This document shows, in pieces, positions 36,061 to 47,640 of a stretch of 64,000 bases of DNA. How positions within the stretch are numbered: the stretch's first letter is position 1; each line of letters begins with the position of its first letter. The stretch spans positions 18,531,019-18,595,018 of the forward strand of contig CM049306.1 in the NCBI GenBank assembly GCA_026874595.1. Direction: 5' to 3'. The translations under genes were made by a program, and so were the position numbers. Origin of the DNA: Sipunculus nudus (Eukaryota > Annelida > Sipuncula > Golfingiida > Sipunculidae). Under the pieces are notes generated by a model that saw nothing but the letters and a program-made list of their open reading frames with translations, had not been told where the DNA came from and made no database searches.

Positions 36061-36259
36061 TCTGATATCATGTAATAATATATATGTATATATATATATT
36101 CGTGTGTGTGTTTTCGTGTGAGTACTCTGTGTGTGTATCGGGTATTATAGGGCAGACTGCATATATCTGTCAAAGCAGTCCCACAACAGCTCAGCCAGTT
36201 AGTCCGAAATGGGTCACTGCCTTGCCTGGCCTATATTTACCACACTACACATTTTTTCT

Positions 36260-36385
36260 TTGTTTCATAAGGTTACATAGAAGCGATAGATACAGTAATC
36301 CAAGTGAGGTTTGGAATTATATAGTCACTTATCATATAAGGTTACATGGAAGCGATAGATACAGTTATCCAAGTGATATCAGTTA
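36260..36385. repeat. short direct repeat (two ~70-bp units)
   Basis: AAGGTTACATRGAAGCGATAGATACAGT.ATCCAAGTGA is present near 36269 and again near 36339. Confidence 0.85.
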
Positions 36386-36399
36386 TTTTTATTATTAGT

Positions 36400-37240
36400 T
36401 AATTAATGACTATGATTACTCAATACAGGGTACAGCATATTTATAAAATTGTATTACATCAGATTATACCATTAACCATAATAAAATATTAATTAGCAAA
36501 TTATGTTTTTAGTTTATTAGATAGCTTATAGCTTTGTATTAATTGTTTAGATTAAACCGTCCTTCCCATGTAATACTTTATTCATAAAGGATGTTTATCA
36601 ATAAAATGTAATAGGTATAATACAGGGATCAAAATCTTGGTAACATAAAAGTATATAATATATATACAGATATGCCAGATATTCCTTCATGATCTATTCT
36701 GCTTTCGAATCTCACTAATCGAATAATATCATTGAAGAATTTAAACAAAAGAATTAATATGATGTCCTGATTCTTTGAAATCTGATCTGCAAGAATCAGG
36801 ACATGAATCTGCCAATTCTTCGGTGGGGGTTGTATGTGTAAATATTAAACGGCAGACAATGTCACTATATTTAAAGGTTTTCTTGAATGAGGGTTGTGGA
36901 TTTACTGAAGATATTCAGTATAGTCCATTGATTACTCATCACCAGTTTGATGTCATGAGGAGGTTGATTATTTTTTGTTGTTGTCATTAATAAATTTCAT
37001 TAAAACTCATCATATGGAAGGAAATATCTATTTTTTTTTTACTGAGAACTAGTGTCTCATATACATTTATTGTCATTATTTATATAGATTTATACATTTG
37101 CAGGAAGTTCCAGCTACAGAGGAGCACCAGGAAACTGATATTTTCCTCAAAAGTTTAAAGGACCCTCCAAACTGCAGCCTGTGATGCAAGTAGAAGATGT
37201 AATTCATATATGTACCTGTTTCCTCTAACAATAACACCCA
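36400..37240. other. spacer, no gene seen
   Basis: AT-rich sequence. No exon 1 partner for the truncated A-type exon 2 at 37820 is found here. Confidence 0.45.
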
Positions 37241-37241
37241 G

Positions 37242-37245
<4 letters not shown>

Positions 37246-37333
<88 letters not shown>
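37246..37333. repeat. (TA)n-(GA)n compound microsatellite
   Basis: About 15 TA units then about 28 GA units broken by one GACGGA. Confidence 0.95.
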
Positions 37334-37337
<4 letters not shown>

Positions 37338-37819
37338 GGGGTCCCCTTTTAGCATCAAACTGGTTTTCCTTATTTTGAGGGCCTGACGGCTATTTACCTG
37401 AAATATGCCGTTATTCGATCCAAAACGCCTTAATATTATTTTTCAAGCATGCATCTCGTAGCATCCTGCTTTTACTGCTTTCTTTTTTATTGGTACCAGT
37501 TGAAGCAGACGAAATGTTTGAAAAGTAATATTTTGATCGTATAACGGTATATTGTGGGTAATTACCCACAAAATAAGAAAACCTAGTTTGATAAACGATA
37601 AAGTATGCTCACGTAAAACGACAGTTGTTTGAGCCCCCCCCCCCCCTTCCATACATACACCCAGTATGTGTCAAGTGTGTGTGATATCAGAGTTTGATTC
37701 ATTGGTCTTCGTTGTTCATTTATCTTCTTTGATATATATATATATATATATAGATATACGCCTGTCCCCATTGATATATTGTTGTATTCGGCCATTTTAC
37801 TTTTGTTTATCTTTATCAG

Positions 37820-38016
37820 GGTTATTCAACGACATGACGTCATCCCTGGTGGTCCAGTATCCCTGCGTCCTGACTGTGTGGGAACACTCCGGATACAAGG
37901 GTCACACCACTCGCATTAATCCCAGCATACAGCATGTGACTGCAGTGGAACCGCCCATGTTCGCGGGGAAAAAAATGTACCGCAAATTACCAGATTTGGT
38001 CAATCATAAACAATAA
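37820..38016 (+). pseudogene. lone, truncated exon 2 of the gene A type
   Basis: After an acceptor (TTTATCAG) the exon reads GLFNDMTSSLVVQYPC and VLTVWEHSGYKGHTTR as in gene A. A 70-nt deletion (gene A bases 7806-7875) then removes the WND.ISS segment and shifts the frame, ending in an unrelated tail. No exon 1 is present within the 5 kb upstream. It cannot encode a full family member. Confidence 0.88.
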
Positions 38017-38054
38017 TGTATCTTTATTTCTAAGATACATTAATAACAGAATTA

Positions 38055-38055
<1 letters not shown>

Positions 38056-38138
<83 letters not shown>
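38056..38138. repeat. (CT)n-(AT)n compound microsatellite
   Basis: About 19 CT units then about 22 AT units; partner of 8105-8180. Confidence 0.95.
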
Positions 38139-38144
<6 letters not shown>

Positions 38145-38509
38145 TTAGTAGATATATTTAATTATTTATATATCATATATATTTAAGTACTTGTTCCTGA
38201 TCGGTCATAAAAACGGTGAAACCTGTCTTCATCTAGTTCTGCTAAAAGTTTGTTTTCACAGCGATCGTTGAACCGATTCGGGCTTCGTGTATTCTCGAAA
38301 CAATCTAACGGGTTTAATTTTTTAACGACCCTGGGTGCATTAAGTCCTTTGAACCAAAACTGATATTTCTCCCTTAACACTTGTTGTGCGTCCCTACCAG
38401 AGCAAAAGTTCTATAAAACACATGCCCTAGACATCAATAATATTTGCCAGGTAACTTCTCAGTACACGGATATTTTGATGGATTAATTCAATAGATTTTT
38501 TTTTATACA

Positions 38510-39837
38510 GGAGACAGTATAATAAGATTGTATATTTTTGTATAGACTACTATAAATCGAAGAAATGTGTGTCTTTGTTAAACTTTATACAGAGTACTAT
38601 TTCGGGTGACTGAAGTCTATATCATAATTAAACTAACGACCAAAACAAATAAACCGAACGTAAAACTAGGTATTCCCATTATTACATGTCATCTCTGTCG
38701 GTCCTTGATTCCGTCTTGTCCCCTACTATCTTCATAGCATTCATTCTGTTGGTATGCTTTCACATACCTTGATTCAGAAACCCGCTCGGTCGACTGTTTT
38801 ATGAATACTTAACAAGCCTTCAAGTGTTCGGGTTGTAATCACAACTGCCAATCAAACCAAATCGAACAAGAACCAAACGATACATTGTCCACACGTTGTC
38901 TGAATAATGTAAAGGGACATGCAGGCTTTTATGGTATTACTTGATAGTTAAGATTCTCGATGCTTTCTCGTCAATACTTAACGTTTAATCGAAACATCGC
39001 ACCAGAAGTCAATGCCTTGTTAATTATTCACGAAACAGAAAAGCGAATGACTGAATCAAGGTCTGGGAAAGCTAAGCCAAGACTTGGTAGTATGAAGATG
39101 CCCTCTACCGCTACTGGCTCAATCGCGGTAAAACTTCTCAACAGCCTTCTGACTGCCTTTGTATCGTATTTTTCAGTCCGCATCAAACCCTGACTGGATC
39201 ATTTCTTGCAACCATTTCTGTCAAGATTTTTCTTGGCATGTATTTTTTGTTTGGAAGATACTAAAACCCGGTCGTCGCAAGTTGGATATAAACACGTACT
39301 AAAAGCCTAGATTTCGCTAGTCGGGTATGGGATTGGTATATAGTTAAAAATGGGACTAAACGGACAGGAGTCTCCATGCGGTTTCCCTTGAAAGTCAGTT
39401 TCTTTGAGGTTTCCCGGAAACCTCCGAAGAAAATCTCCAAGGATATTGTTGTACTAAGCAGTACATTACAGCTTCGATTTGCCTTGGCGTCATGGAATAG
39501 AAGATGTCCCAACTCTGTCAATACTGAACACCAAATGATGGACATTAAGTTCGAGAAGTAACAGCCATATTGTAATTACCACATTGACATTATGTATTGC
39601 CATTATCCCTTTATTCAATAAGGCCTGGGTTTCACTACATAATGACATAATGGTCTTCCTGAACATGCATGTTACAAGAGTAGTGCGCCTCTATCTATGC
39701 GTTGGTCCATGAAAACCATATACGTGAGAGGAATCGTCGGTATTTTTTTATGCGATTGTCCTTATCCGAAGTGACATAAAAATCATACAAAAGCTATATA
39801 AATAACATGGCACTGGTGAAATCTCAACAAAGTAAAG
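38510..39837. other. spacer, no gene seen
   Basis: Short open frames (for example 38960-39193 + and 39261-39545 -) have no recognised motifs. Confidence 0.4.
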
Positions 39838-40064
39838 TCATGGGGTCTGCATGTGTCCAATCTCACGACAATGCTGGCATGATCGGAAGTAGGAGTCCTT
39901 GGACTCAAGCGCCATCTCTTCATCTGAGCAGGCATTGTCGGTACCGTAGTCTTCCATGGCGAATTCTTCTTCTTCTTCGGGAAGCTCCTGACTCTGTCGA
40001 CAGGCTTAATGTTCAATACCTTTAATGTAGCCCCCATCAATAATTCTTGTAATGCTTTAAGCAT
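39838..40064 (-). pseudogene. possible decayed coding remnant, acidic and cysteine-containing
   Basis: On the minus strand, one frame (ending at a TGA, 39840-39838) gives an acidic run (EEEEEFAMEDYGTDN), then FRSCQHCREIGHM. An adjacent frame upstream (to 40064) reads MLKALQELLMGATLKVLN. Joined only by a frameshift, they look like one protein end that has decayed. The C..C....H spacing hints at a metal-binding knuckle. I cannot name a family; a transposon origin is likely. Confidence 0.25.
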
Positions 40065-41027
40065 AATTCCATCACTGGCCTCAACGATGGCTTCTGCATC
40101 AACATTTCCGTCATGAACAGTTCCGCCATCTAGGTATGTGGGACGGGGTTAGATGGAGAAGAATATTAGAAATGGGCCATGTTGTATCTCCAGAGCTCCG
40201 ACTGAACGGTAATCGGCGAGCAGCTGGCAATACTGGTGGCCCGGAGCATCGGTGCTGAAACCATATTGACAGTATAAGAATGTCAGTATTGAATGAAAAA
40301 GGGAATTTTAGAAAATACGTCTTTTGGGAAAATAGGACTTTGCAGTTCACATATTTGCGTAATAATTTGTTCTCTTCATCAGATATGTTTTGTTTTACAA
40401 AAGAGTTCTGTGCGGTATCGGTTCTCTCCTGAGATCCTGTAAATACATGCATGAACATTAGATAGGCGATGCTGTTAATGAGAGTAAAATTTTATTGGCT
40501 TTTAGGGTTTATATATGGACATATTAATGACATGTGGCAAACCGAAAAATGTAAAGTGACAATATTTTTTTAATATTTAGTTAAACTCATTTTTTAGTTA
40601 TTGTTCTGCAACCTGTGTTTTATTGGCAACGTTGCCGTCAGTTGTGAAAAAAATTGTTAAGCGAAACGACTTGATAGACGCCGGAAATCTCTCTAATCTG
40701 TACTCTCAACAACACTGATATATTAATGTTGTTCCTATACTTTCATACAATACACGAAAAGTCCTCGCTGAATTCACTTTCATTGGCAGTTAAACTGAAA
40801 GTATACGCGGTGATGATACCGAACGTGTCTGGTTCTTGTAGCGGGGCATATTATGTTTATTCACATACACTATATCGCTTCACAGTAAGACATGTCTTTG
40901 TGTAAATGTTTGTGTATTTTGATAGAAAAGATAAATTTATATTTATCATAGCTTATAAATGTGGATTGCATATTAAAATACTATAAATTTTCATTTGTCT
41001 ATTAAGAACGAAAGTTTTCACAATGAT

Positions 41028-41053
41028 GGTACCGGAATAAGCTGGTTCTTTCT
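41028..41053 (+). promoter_or_regulatory. conserved promoter block, gene D
   Basis: GGTACCGGAATAAGCTGGTT plus CTTTCT, 95 bases before the ATG; preceded by AACGAAAGTTTTCAC, the variant also seen in the distal block of gene C. A weaker relative (ATACCGAACGTGTCTGGTTC) lies at about 40816. Confidence 0.65.
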
Positions 41054-41122
41054 GTTTAGAGCGAGCTTATTTAATCAGCAGTGATAAACACCGCAGACAC
41101 ATTTGAGCGGGAACCTGCAGAC

Positions 41123-42809
41123 ATGAAGACCATTCTGGTATTGTTGGTTCTGCTGGTGATAGACCGGGAAATTGTGAGAGGTCAGTGTCCCAGAACGACC
41201 GGTGGTCTACCATCCTATGTCGACGGCAAACGGCTCTGTGCCCGTCTTTACGAGCACTACGGGTCGAATCTAGAGACATCATGCGGTGGATCGTATTACG
41301 ACATCTTCATTGGTGAACAAAAAGATCTCCCAAGTAAGACAATACATAAGTGTAACATATGTGGGAGTATAGCAGGAATTTGTTGATAGTAACATAATAT
41401 ATTTTTTTAAGTAAACCTATGTTAACCCATTTGTAAATTCTGCAATGATTGTCAATAGCAGCGAAAAGTCTATCAATATAAAAGAATAGTACTATTAAGA
41501 GTAATAGCAAGAGATGAGTGATAGTTATTAAAAGGTCAGATTAATTGGTAATTTATTAACTTGCGGATATTATATTTTATATATTAATATATATTATAAT
41601 TGTTACGGAAAACCTAATATCAACAGATCGCATAGAATTGACGAACATACATTTGGTAATGGAGATTAAAAAATTAGATTCTGTAACACAAGGCAGCGTG
41701 AAATGTCTAGGGGAATGAATAAAGAAGTCAGTGTTTTTTTTGTTAACAAATAAATATAGTTTATTCTTAAAACAACCCTAACATTACAAAACACTATATC
41801 AATACAATTACACAGTACAACAACAGTATAACAGCATATCAATATAATCACACAGCATAATAAACATAGTGTTCAGTACCTGGATACCACCACTGTCACA
41901 GCGATAACATGTCCTTTATAACGTACAACCCAGATGAACAGTTCACACAAATCTTCTCAGGGAATAACAGTCCAGTGTAATCACAAAATCATTCTACTGT
42001 AACCCAAAGTGAAATCCCGGCAGGTATCCGAAAGGCAAACTGAAGATTACATAAAATCCGTTAAAAATTTAGAAGAAAAGCTGTAACTGCCGCAATTATA
42101 GGAAAAGGTCTACTCTTCTGTGTCCGCTGAAATATTCTCTCACCTCTCTCCCTGGCTCTAAAACACAGCCCCCTATTTATAACTTCTCACCCCAAGCCGC
42201 GGACTTTCCACTTCCCGAACAATCCAAAGAATCGAAAATAATAAACAGTACACACGCGTTACAGGAAACATCCAGAACAAGAACGCTGTGTTTGTACATG
42301 TCAGGGTCCATACGTGGGTCGACCCGGCTCGGCTAGACGATGCTGTCACGGCAACGAGCCATGCGTGCTACACGAACCAAATATCAATAACACATGGAAC
42401 ATCTCTGCACATAGACATCTGTAACATAATGCGGATTAGGCTAAGTGCAATCAGTACAAAAAGGACACGGTCAAAGCTAATCATGGCATACCTGTTTCAC
42501 AGTGTCACTGACTGCAAGTATCCAAGATAACGTTTGTCCCTGACTGAATGGTCTGGTCCAACAGTTACCAACATTTTTAATGTAATTTCAGTAAATTTCA
42601 ACGACGTCACGTCGTCTCTGGTGGTCAGGCCTCTCTGTTCCTTGGACGTGTGGGAACATTTCGGGCAGAGTGGCTCCCCTACCACTTACCATACAGCTGT
42701 CCACGTAAACATCGGAAACTGGAATGATGTCATCAGTTCCGTCAAATGCAGATGTAACGGACCACCACCAAACCCACACGGCAGAAAATTGAAAGAACCA
42801 ACTCATTGA
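41123..42809 (+). CDS. syncollin-like secreted protein, gene D (two exons)
   Basis: Exon 1 is 41123-41333, exon 2 is 42592-42809, phase 1, 142 aa. Signal peptide about 1-20, then QCP, YVDGKRLCARLYEHYG and SCGGSYYD. The GKRL residues, shared with locus I and close to GHRL in H, are missing from B, C and E, so D keeps the fuller form. Exon 2 gives INFNDVTSSLVV, CSLDVWEH, YHTAVHVNI and WNDVISSVKCRCNG, then a Pro-rich and basic tail ending EPTH. The loop before WND is short. The 1258-bp intron contains an LTR-like repeat (41598-42345). Splice sites AA|GTAAG and TAATTTCAG are canonical. Paralogue of C by flanking sequence. Confidence 0.8.
41598..42345. repeat. LTR-like dispersed repeat, copy 2, in gene D intron
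   Basis: Partner of 15508-16250 with similar ends; placed ~265 bases after exon 1 of gene D. Gene C lacks it at this position. Confidence 0.5.
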
Positions 42810-42929
42810 TCAGAATTTTATCATTTTAAATCAATAACCTTTAATTTAGCACGTGCTATGAATGATTGTCCTTTTTAACAACATGGAAAAACATGAAAAA
42901 AATTATAAATGTCGCTGTTGAATGCTTAA

Positions 42930-42935
42930 AATAAA
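42930..42935 (+). terminator. candidate polyadenylation signal, gene D
   Basis: AATAAA in CTTAAAATAAAGG, about 120 bases after the stop. Confidence 0.5.
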
Positions 42936-43170
42936 GGTTTCCATCAGTATCTATATCTGTTTTTTTTTCTTTACCTGAGTGAATGGAATTCCTTATTCAC
43001 ATGCTTGAAGCGCATTATAGGTCTGCTAGAGGGAGAAATTTATCCTCATCCGAGAGAACACAGTAACTGTCAAAAACATAGTCATTCGACCGTTTCCAGT
43101 TATATGTCTGAATACGGTTTAATGTTAACTGGTGCCCTGCCACAAATGCACGTGTGTTCATATTACTATA

Positions 43171-43449
43171 ATACCTCTTTCACAGAGCAAACGTTTTCAA
43201 ACCGATTTCTGAAAAGCGGTTTAGCCAAAACATTTTAGTGCGTTCACACGGGCATAAGGCCAAATGTTTTTAAAACGTTTCATAGCATTCAAATGACAGT
43301 TAAGCAAAGCAGATAACACGATTCGCATTAAAAACGTTTTAAAACCACTTCCTGACGGTTTGAAGACGCTTTGCATTGTCGTGTGAACGCTCTAAAACGT
43401 TTTAAAAACAGTTTATAAACGATTAGCGTTTGCCGTGTGAAAGGGGTAT
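43171..43449. mobile_element. 279-bp MITE with TA target duplication
   Basis: Starts ATACCTCTTTCACA and ends TGTGAAAGGGGTAT. The inverted ends match over ~14 bases with one difference, and further inward CAAACG pairs with CGTTTG. TA stands on both sides. The paralogous flank of gene C (33095-33125) has no such DNA. The interior repeats AAAACGTTT-type words. TA duplication fits Tc1/mariner-type elements. Confidence 0.75.
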
Positions 43450-44154
43450 TAAGCCTACTATACTCTTTCATAAGGGCGCTCTGATATTAGTTAATTTTTT
43501 CTTGAAATTTTTTGTACGATGCACCTGATGAGTAGTTCTACTAGTATTCTACAGCTGTTCTCAACAACGCTGAAGCAGATTACATGTATCCTGGAATCAG
43601 TCGCGTGGACCTTGGATAGCTTTATCCTTCCGTGTATACCAGTAACTTTGTCGTCTTTTCACCACCACCTAAACTGCGCTACATAAAAATGTTGTTCATG
43701 GGCCATGACACTATACCAAACACTATGGTCGGTCCATAACTCAAAGAAGGTCAATGTGGCCTAATGAGGGGTTCGCAAGAAGGGTTTATCAGGAGAAGTC
43801 TGCGTGACTTAATCATGATTTCCTGAGTGTAATGGTTAGAATTTGTTCCCTACTAGGCATCAATTTGACAGTTTTCATTTTCAACAACAATCCGAAGGGC
43901 TTACCTTCACTCTGTGTAAAGCTGTACATCATACAGTAGGTAACCATGAAATACCACAGTGAAAACTGAACATATCATTTAAGCTTACGCCCGGCAATGT
44001 AAGTTCCACCTGAAACTTAAACCTGCATTCTGTATTCCATTGTTGGCATCTCAATAGCTAAGAGTCAGAAAAGGAAAAGGAAACCTTATCAAAATAGGGC
44101 CATGAATCTTTGACTGACCTTTTGCAGTCAAGTCCTATTGTATTTTTTCTTACC

Positions 44155-44434
44155 TGTCCGCAGTCCGTTCGTATAAAGTTCAAACATGGGTGGTGTGACA
44201 TTCAAGATGTTGTAGAAGGATTCTTGATCATCCAGGCGGAATTCCTCCATCAGCTGATGATAATGTCTCACGGCTATTCTCCTGTCAGGTTTCAGCCAGT
44301 TCCTCGCCCAACAGGTTCTTGGTCTTCCCCTTTTTTCTTTCATGTTCTACCATCTCATTGTACACTTGCTCTGCTTCCTACAGAAATTGCATGAGACCAA
44401 CATTCAATATGTTAAGGGCTGCAAAGTTATCCAT
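44155..44434 (-). pseudogene. HARBI1-like (PIF/Harbinger) transposase N-terminal exon, decayed
   Basis: From an ATG at 44434 the minus strand reads MDNFAALNILNVGLMQFL, a stop, then EAEQVYNEMVEHERKK. After a frame change it reads RGRPRTCWARNWL, YHQLMEEFRLDDQESFYNIL and VTPPMFELY. The W.R.WL...YHQLM.E.RL.D..SF.N.L...P..F order is the N-terminal region of HARBI1-like nucleases. It ends at a consensus donor (CAG|GTAAG, near 44153). The catalytic DDE exons are absent, since DNA to the left belongs to the gene D flank. One stop and one frameshift make it non-functional. Confidence 0.6.
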
Positions 44435-45069
44435 CTCGGCAAAAATCTTGAAAATCTTGGTCAGATGTGCACTGCCAGAAATCTCAAGCCTAGATGATGA
44501 ACCAGTATGGAAAATGCCCGTATTTATACCCTTCCTTGTTCATTTGTACTGGAGACAGGATGGACGTAGTAAAAACTGCGTGAGAACGACAGAAACGTTC
44601 TCAAAACGAGTAGAACCTACTCAGAACCTACTGAGTACTTTTAGAACCGTCTTGCCAACACGTTCAGAATTTGTCATTTCATTTTTAACTTACTTGGACG
44701 GAATAACGACGCACTAAGGCCGTGATATGGTCGAGTTTGGTCTGTCTGCTAACGGGATGAAAGAGTAACAAACGGACACGGTGGGTGTGCAAACGTACTG
44801 CCCATTGATGTCCGACCGCACCACGTCGTAACACGTCCATAGTAGGATCGAAGTACAGCAATTCCTTTCGTAGTACGTCTTCCACGTTATACCTACGTTG
44901 TCACTCCGTCTAATCGCAGAACGGATAGGACTGAATTGGCATGTCAAATCCTGGGAGATGGGCCACGGTAAATCCTCTTGTCACTCCAGAACGTGGTCCA
45001 TTGCCGTAGGAAACCGTCGGAAAACGTGACTGATCATGGTTACCTTGACGCTACCATGCCATGAACGTC
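44435..45069. other. spacer rich in ACG words
   Basis: GC-richer than its surroundings, with many AACG/ACGT words. Minus-strand frames of 66-77 codons (44685-44947) show no known motif. Confidence 0.35.
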
Positions 45070-45269
45070 ACGAGAACGAGGGCTTCAATTTCTTCACGTT
45101 CATTCCCGACACTGCCACGTTCTGGCTTGCCGTCGCTGAATCGTGAGTTTCCGCAGAAGAACGTGGTAAGTGAGACCTAGGTATTTATTGGGTATTTAGA
45201 AGTAGCTCGTTTCTAGCTTTTACAGGTGTAGAAAATATGGAGCAAAATTATGGAACTATGAAAAAAAGT

Positions 45270-45295
45270 TGTTTCTCCCCCCCCCCCCCCTCCAA
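45270..45295. repeat. poly-C tract
   Basis: A C run (about 45279-45291) inside the inverted-repeat element. Confidence 0.8.
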
Positions 45296-45439
45296 AAATA
45301 AAATCCACAATTTAGGGAGGATATAACCCTCCCATACACCCAGCCATGCACATGAAAGTTCATTTCACGATGTACGGAATTTTTACTATAGATTATACAA
45401 ATTTAAATTTACCTACCCTACTGTATGTATCTCTCAGTC

Positions 45440-45860
45440 ACGTGCATGTGGCAGTCACGTGTTCACGACAACTCCTACGACTGGTCGTACCACTTGTCTT
45501 GATCGGTCGCGACCACTCGGTAACTGGTCGTAGCCTGTGTCACGACCTATTGTATGACAAGTCGGTACCATTCTGTAACGGCTCGATAGCTCCGATTGCT
45601 ACCGATCACATAAGCCTGCCTACGACCACTCGTAAACTAGTCGTACGACAACATAAGAGTACCAACCATTCTCCAAGACCACTGCCGATTAGTCGTAGTC
45701 CTATTTGGTCGTACGACATTTTCATCAGACAAGCCAGCTACTCGTACGTTACCACGACCACTCGGTAGTTATCGTATGACCCCTCGGAGGTTATCGTACA
45801 ACGAATCGTCTCATTCAACGATCGGTCGGTAGTAATCTTACGAGCAGCCATATGTTCATA
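45440..45860. repeat. cluster of palindromic GGTCGTACGAC-type words
   Basis: CGACCACTCGTAA, GGTCGTACGAC and TCGTACGACAA-like words recur over 400 bp in both orientations, giving a palindrome-rich core between the inverted arms. Confidence 0.6.
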
Positions 45861-46429
45861 CAAAATGCAGTCAGACTGGACCCTAAACTTCTCAACGACT
45901 GATTACGAAAGATCGTAAAGCCCAAGTCTCACTTCTCACGTCCTTCTACGGCGTCTCCGATCAGCTACGGCAATCCAGTGTCAGTTGCAATGTCGGGAAT
46001 GAACGTGATGAAATTAAAGCCCGCGTTCTTCTGCGCCCACGTAAAAGCATATCATTGCAGTGACCAACCAGAAGTTCAGACGTCTTTTGGAGCGGAAAAC
46101 TGGCGGCCATAGAACGTGCCCTAACCATGAGGGATGCACAGATACACTGCAGGAGGATGCCGTCATTGGTACGTACCCTTAAACCAAGTTCCCACATTAT
46201 AGTATATTAGCAGTTCACAGCACAGTTAACCGAATTAAGCGAAAACAGTACAAACTGTAAACATTTCATGCAATTTCATAGTAAAAAGAAGGCTAACATG
46301 TACCAGCTTATATGCAAATTCCTTTACGCATTTCAACATGCAAACACCTGAGTGGCAGACTGTCATGTAAAGTAGCCTAAATAGGTTTTTTTCAGGCTCT
46401 AGAGTAGCGGCAGTGAAAAGAAGTAACAG

Positions 46430-46490
46430 ATGAATGAATGACTGAATGAATGAATGACTGATTGAATGAATGAATGAATGAATGAAGGAT
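46430..46490. repeat. (GAAT)n tetranucleotide microsatellite
   Basis: GAATGAATGACTGAATGAAT-type repeats, about 14 units with a few changes. Confidence 0.9.
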
Positions 46491-47640
46491 GTTCATGCAA
46501 GTCGGGATGGGTTGGTGGGGGTTGGAAGAAAATTAACACCTGAGACATTGTGCTATATCTATCGACGATTGTTAAAACACGCTACTTTATGTGTTTACAG
46601 GGAATGAGAAGGAATGGACGCTGCGATCGCTGACAAAGCTGGTGTAGAGCCTCGAAACGCAGTGACGGATGGTGTCAGTGGGGCACATTTATCCGCGGAC
46701 ACGGGGACAAGAGCAAAGCGCCGCCAGGATCCTAATCACTGTGGCCGAGGAATGGGGCGACTCATGAGGAACCAGAAATTCCCCCCGGCAGCATTTCGGA
46801 CCGTGACTCACAGAGCAAAGAAAGCAAAGCTACAAATAAAGTTATCGTGGGACTTACCTCTCAGGTGTGCAGATGAACCCAGGGCTGCGTATGGTGGTGA
46901 TGTCAGGAGATCACCGTGTGCCTGTAGGCTAATCATCGTACGTTGCATAATAACATTGCATATTCAAAGCATGTACAGTTTGATTTAATAAAAATATAAT
47001 TTTTTATAATTATCTGAGTTTCTTTGATCTTGTCATACAGCTCATACAAGAAGAACGGCCTGTAGTTTCGGGTGTCCCGTCCCTGAATCTGATAGTGTCT
47101 CCTTTCTAGGATCGTTTGATGTTGTTCCAGCGTTCGATGAAGGATATTGGTGCACAGCTTGTGATGACAGATGTTACACTTCCATGATCCGACCCGATTC
47201 ATCCTTCTTGGGCAGTTCCCGGAGCTGATTTTCGAACATATACATATGTGGATGTGCATATAAGTAAACAAACATGGCTGCGCCAGTGGCAAGCTTGTGT
47301 ACCACGGCAAGAGAGGAAATATGCAGACAGTGAGGAATAACTGACCTCAGGCCAAACCAGCAAGTCAGTATAGAGACTGTGTTGACAGTTGACGTTTGCA
47401 TCGTGTGTATTCCAATGGGGTCGGAAAAGTCTGTGCTACCAAATGCTTTCTACCGCACGTCAAAGTGACCGGTACCTCGAAGAACATCCGATTGTACTGA
47501 TGATACCCGCAATGTGATTGGTTAAATATTACGCAGGGGGAATTCCACAGAGACAGCACCGCCTGGTGGCCATATCTGACCGGCAACCGCGGTGTAATGC
47601 AGCGGGTAGTGTAGCGAATAGTTGAGCATAGCGTAACCGC
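46491..47640. other. spacer with two unassigned open frames
   Basis: A + frame at 46614-46988 (124 codons, basic middle part) and a minus frame at 46990-47215 (WKCNICHHKLC, ERRHYQIQGRD, YRPFFLYELYDKIKE) have a protein-like look. I cannot assign either to a family. A donor-like GAGGTAAGT on the minus strand near 46862 suggests that parts may once have been exons. Confidence 0.25.

Larger units (their letters stand above)
37335..38505. repeat. second copy of the gene A 3' segment
   Basis: Partner of 7225-8690. It begins inside what would be the intron and ends about 490 bases past the exon. Confidence 0.85.
40690..44150 (+). repeat. duplicated block around gene D (partner 31050-33740)
   Basis: See the gene C block; order and orientation are kept. 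The right end falls next to the HARBI1-like remnant. Confidence 0.8.
45070..46025. repeat. long diverged inverted repeat (~100-bp arms)
   Basis: 45070-45180 (GAGGGCTTCAATTTCTTCAC, CATTCCCGACA, GTGAGAC) matches the reverse complement of 45925-46025 (GCGGGCTTTAATTTCATCAC, CATTCCCGACA, GTGAGAC). Weaker inverted similarity extends outward on both sides (45000 region and 46100 region). The arms enclose ~750 bp. This is probably a non-autonomous DNA element; I could not settle its ends. Confidence 0.6.

Noticed and set aside
44685-44947. Minus-strand frames as part of the HARBI1-like gene
   Set aside because: The transposase ATG at 44434 lies downstream of them on the minus strand, and their sequence shows no Harbinger motif.
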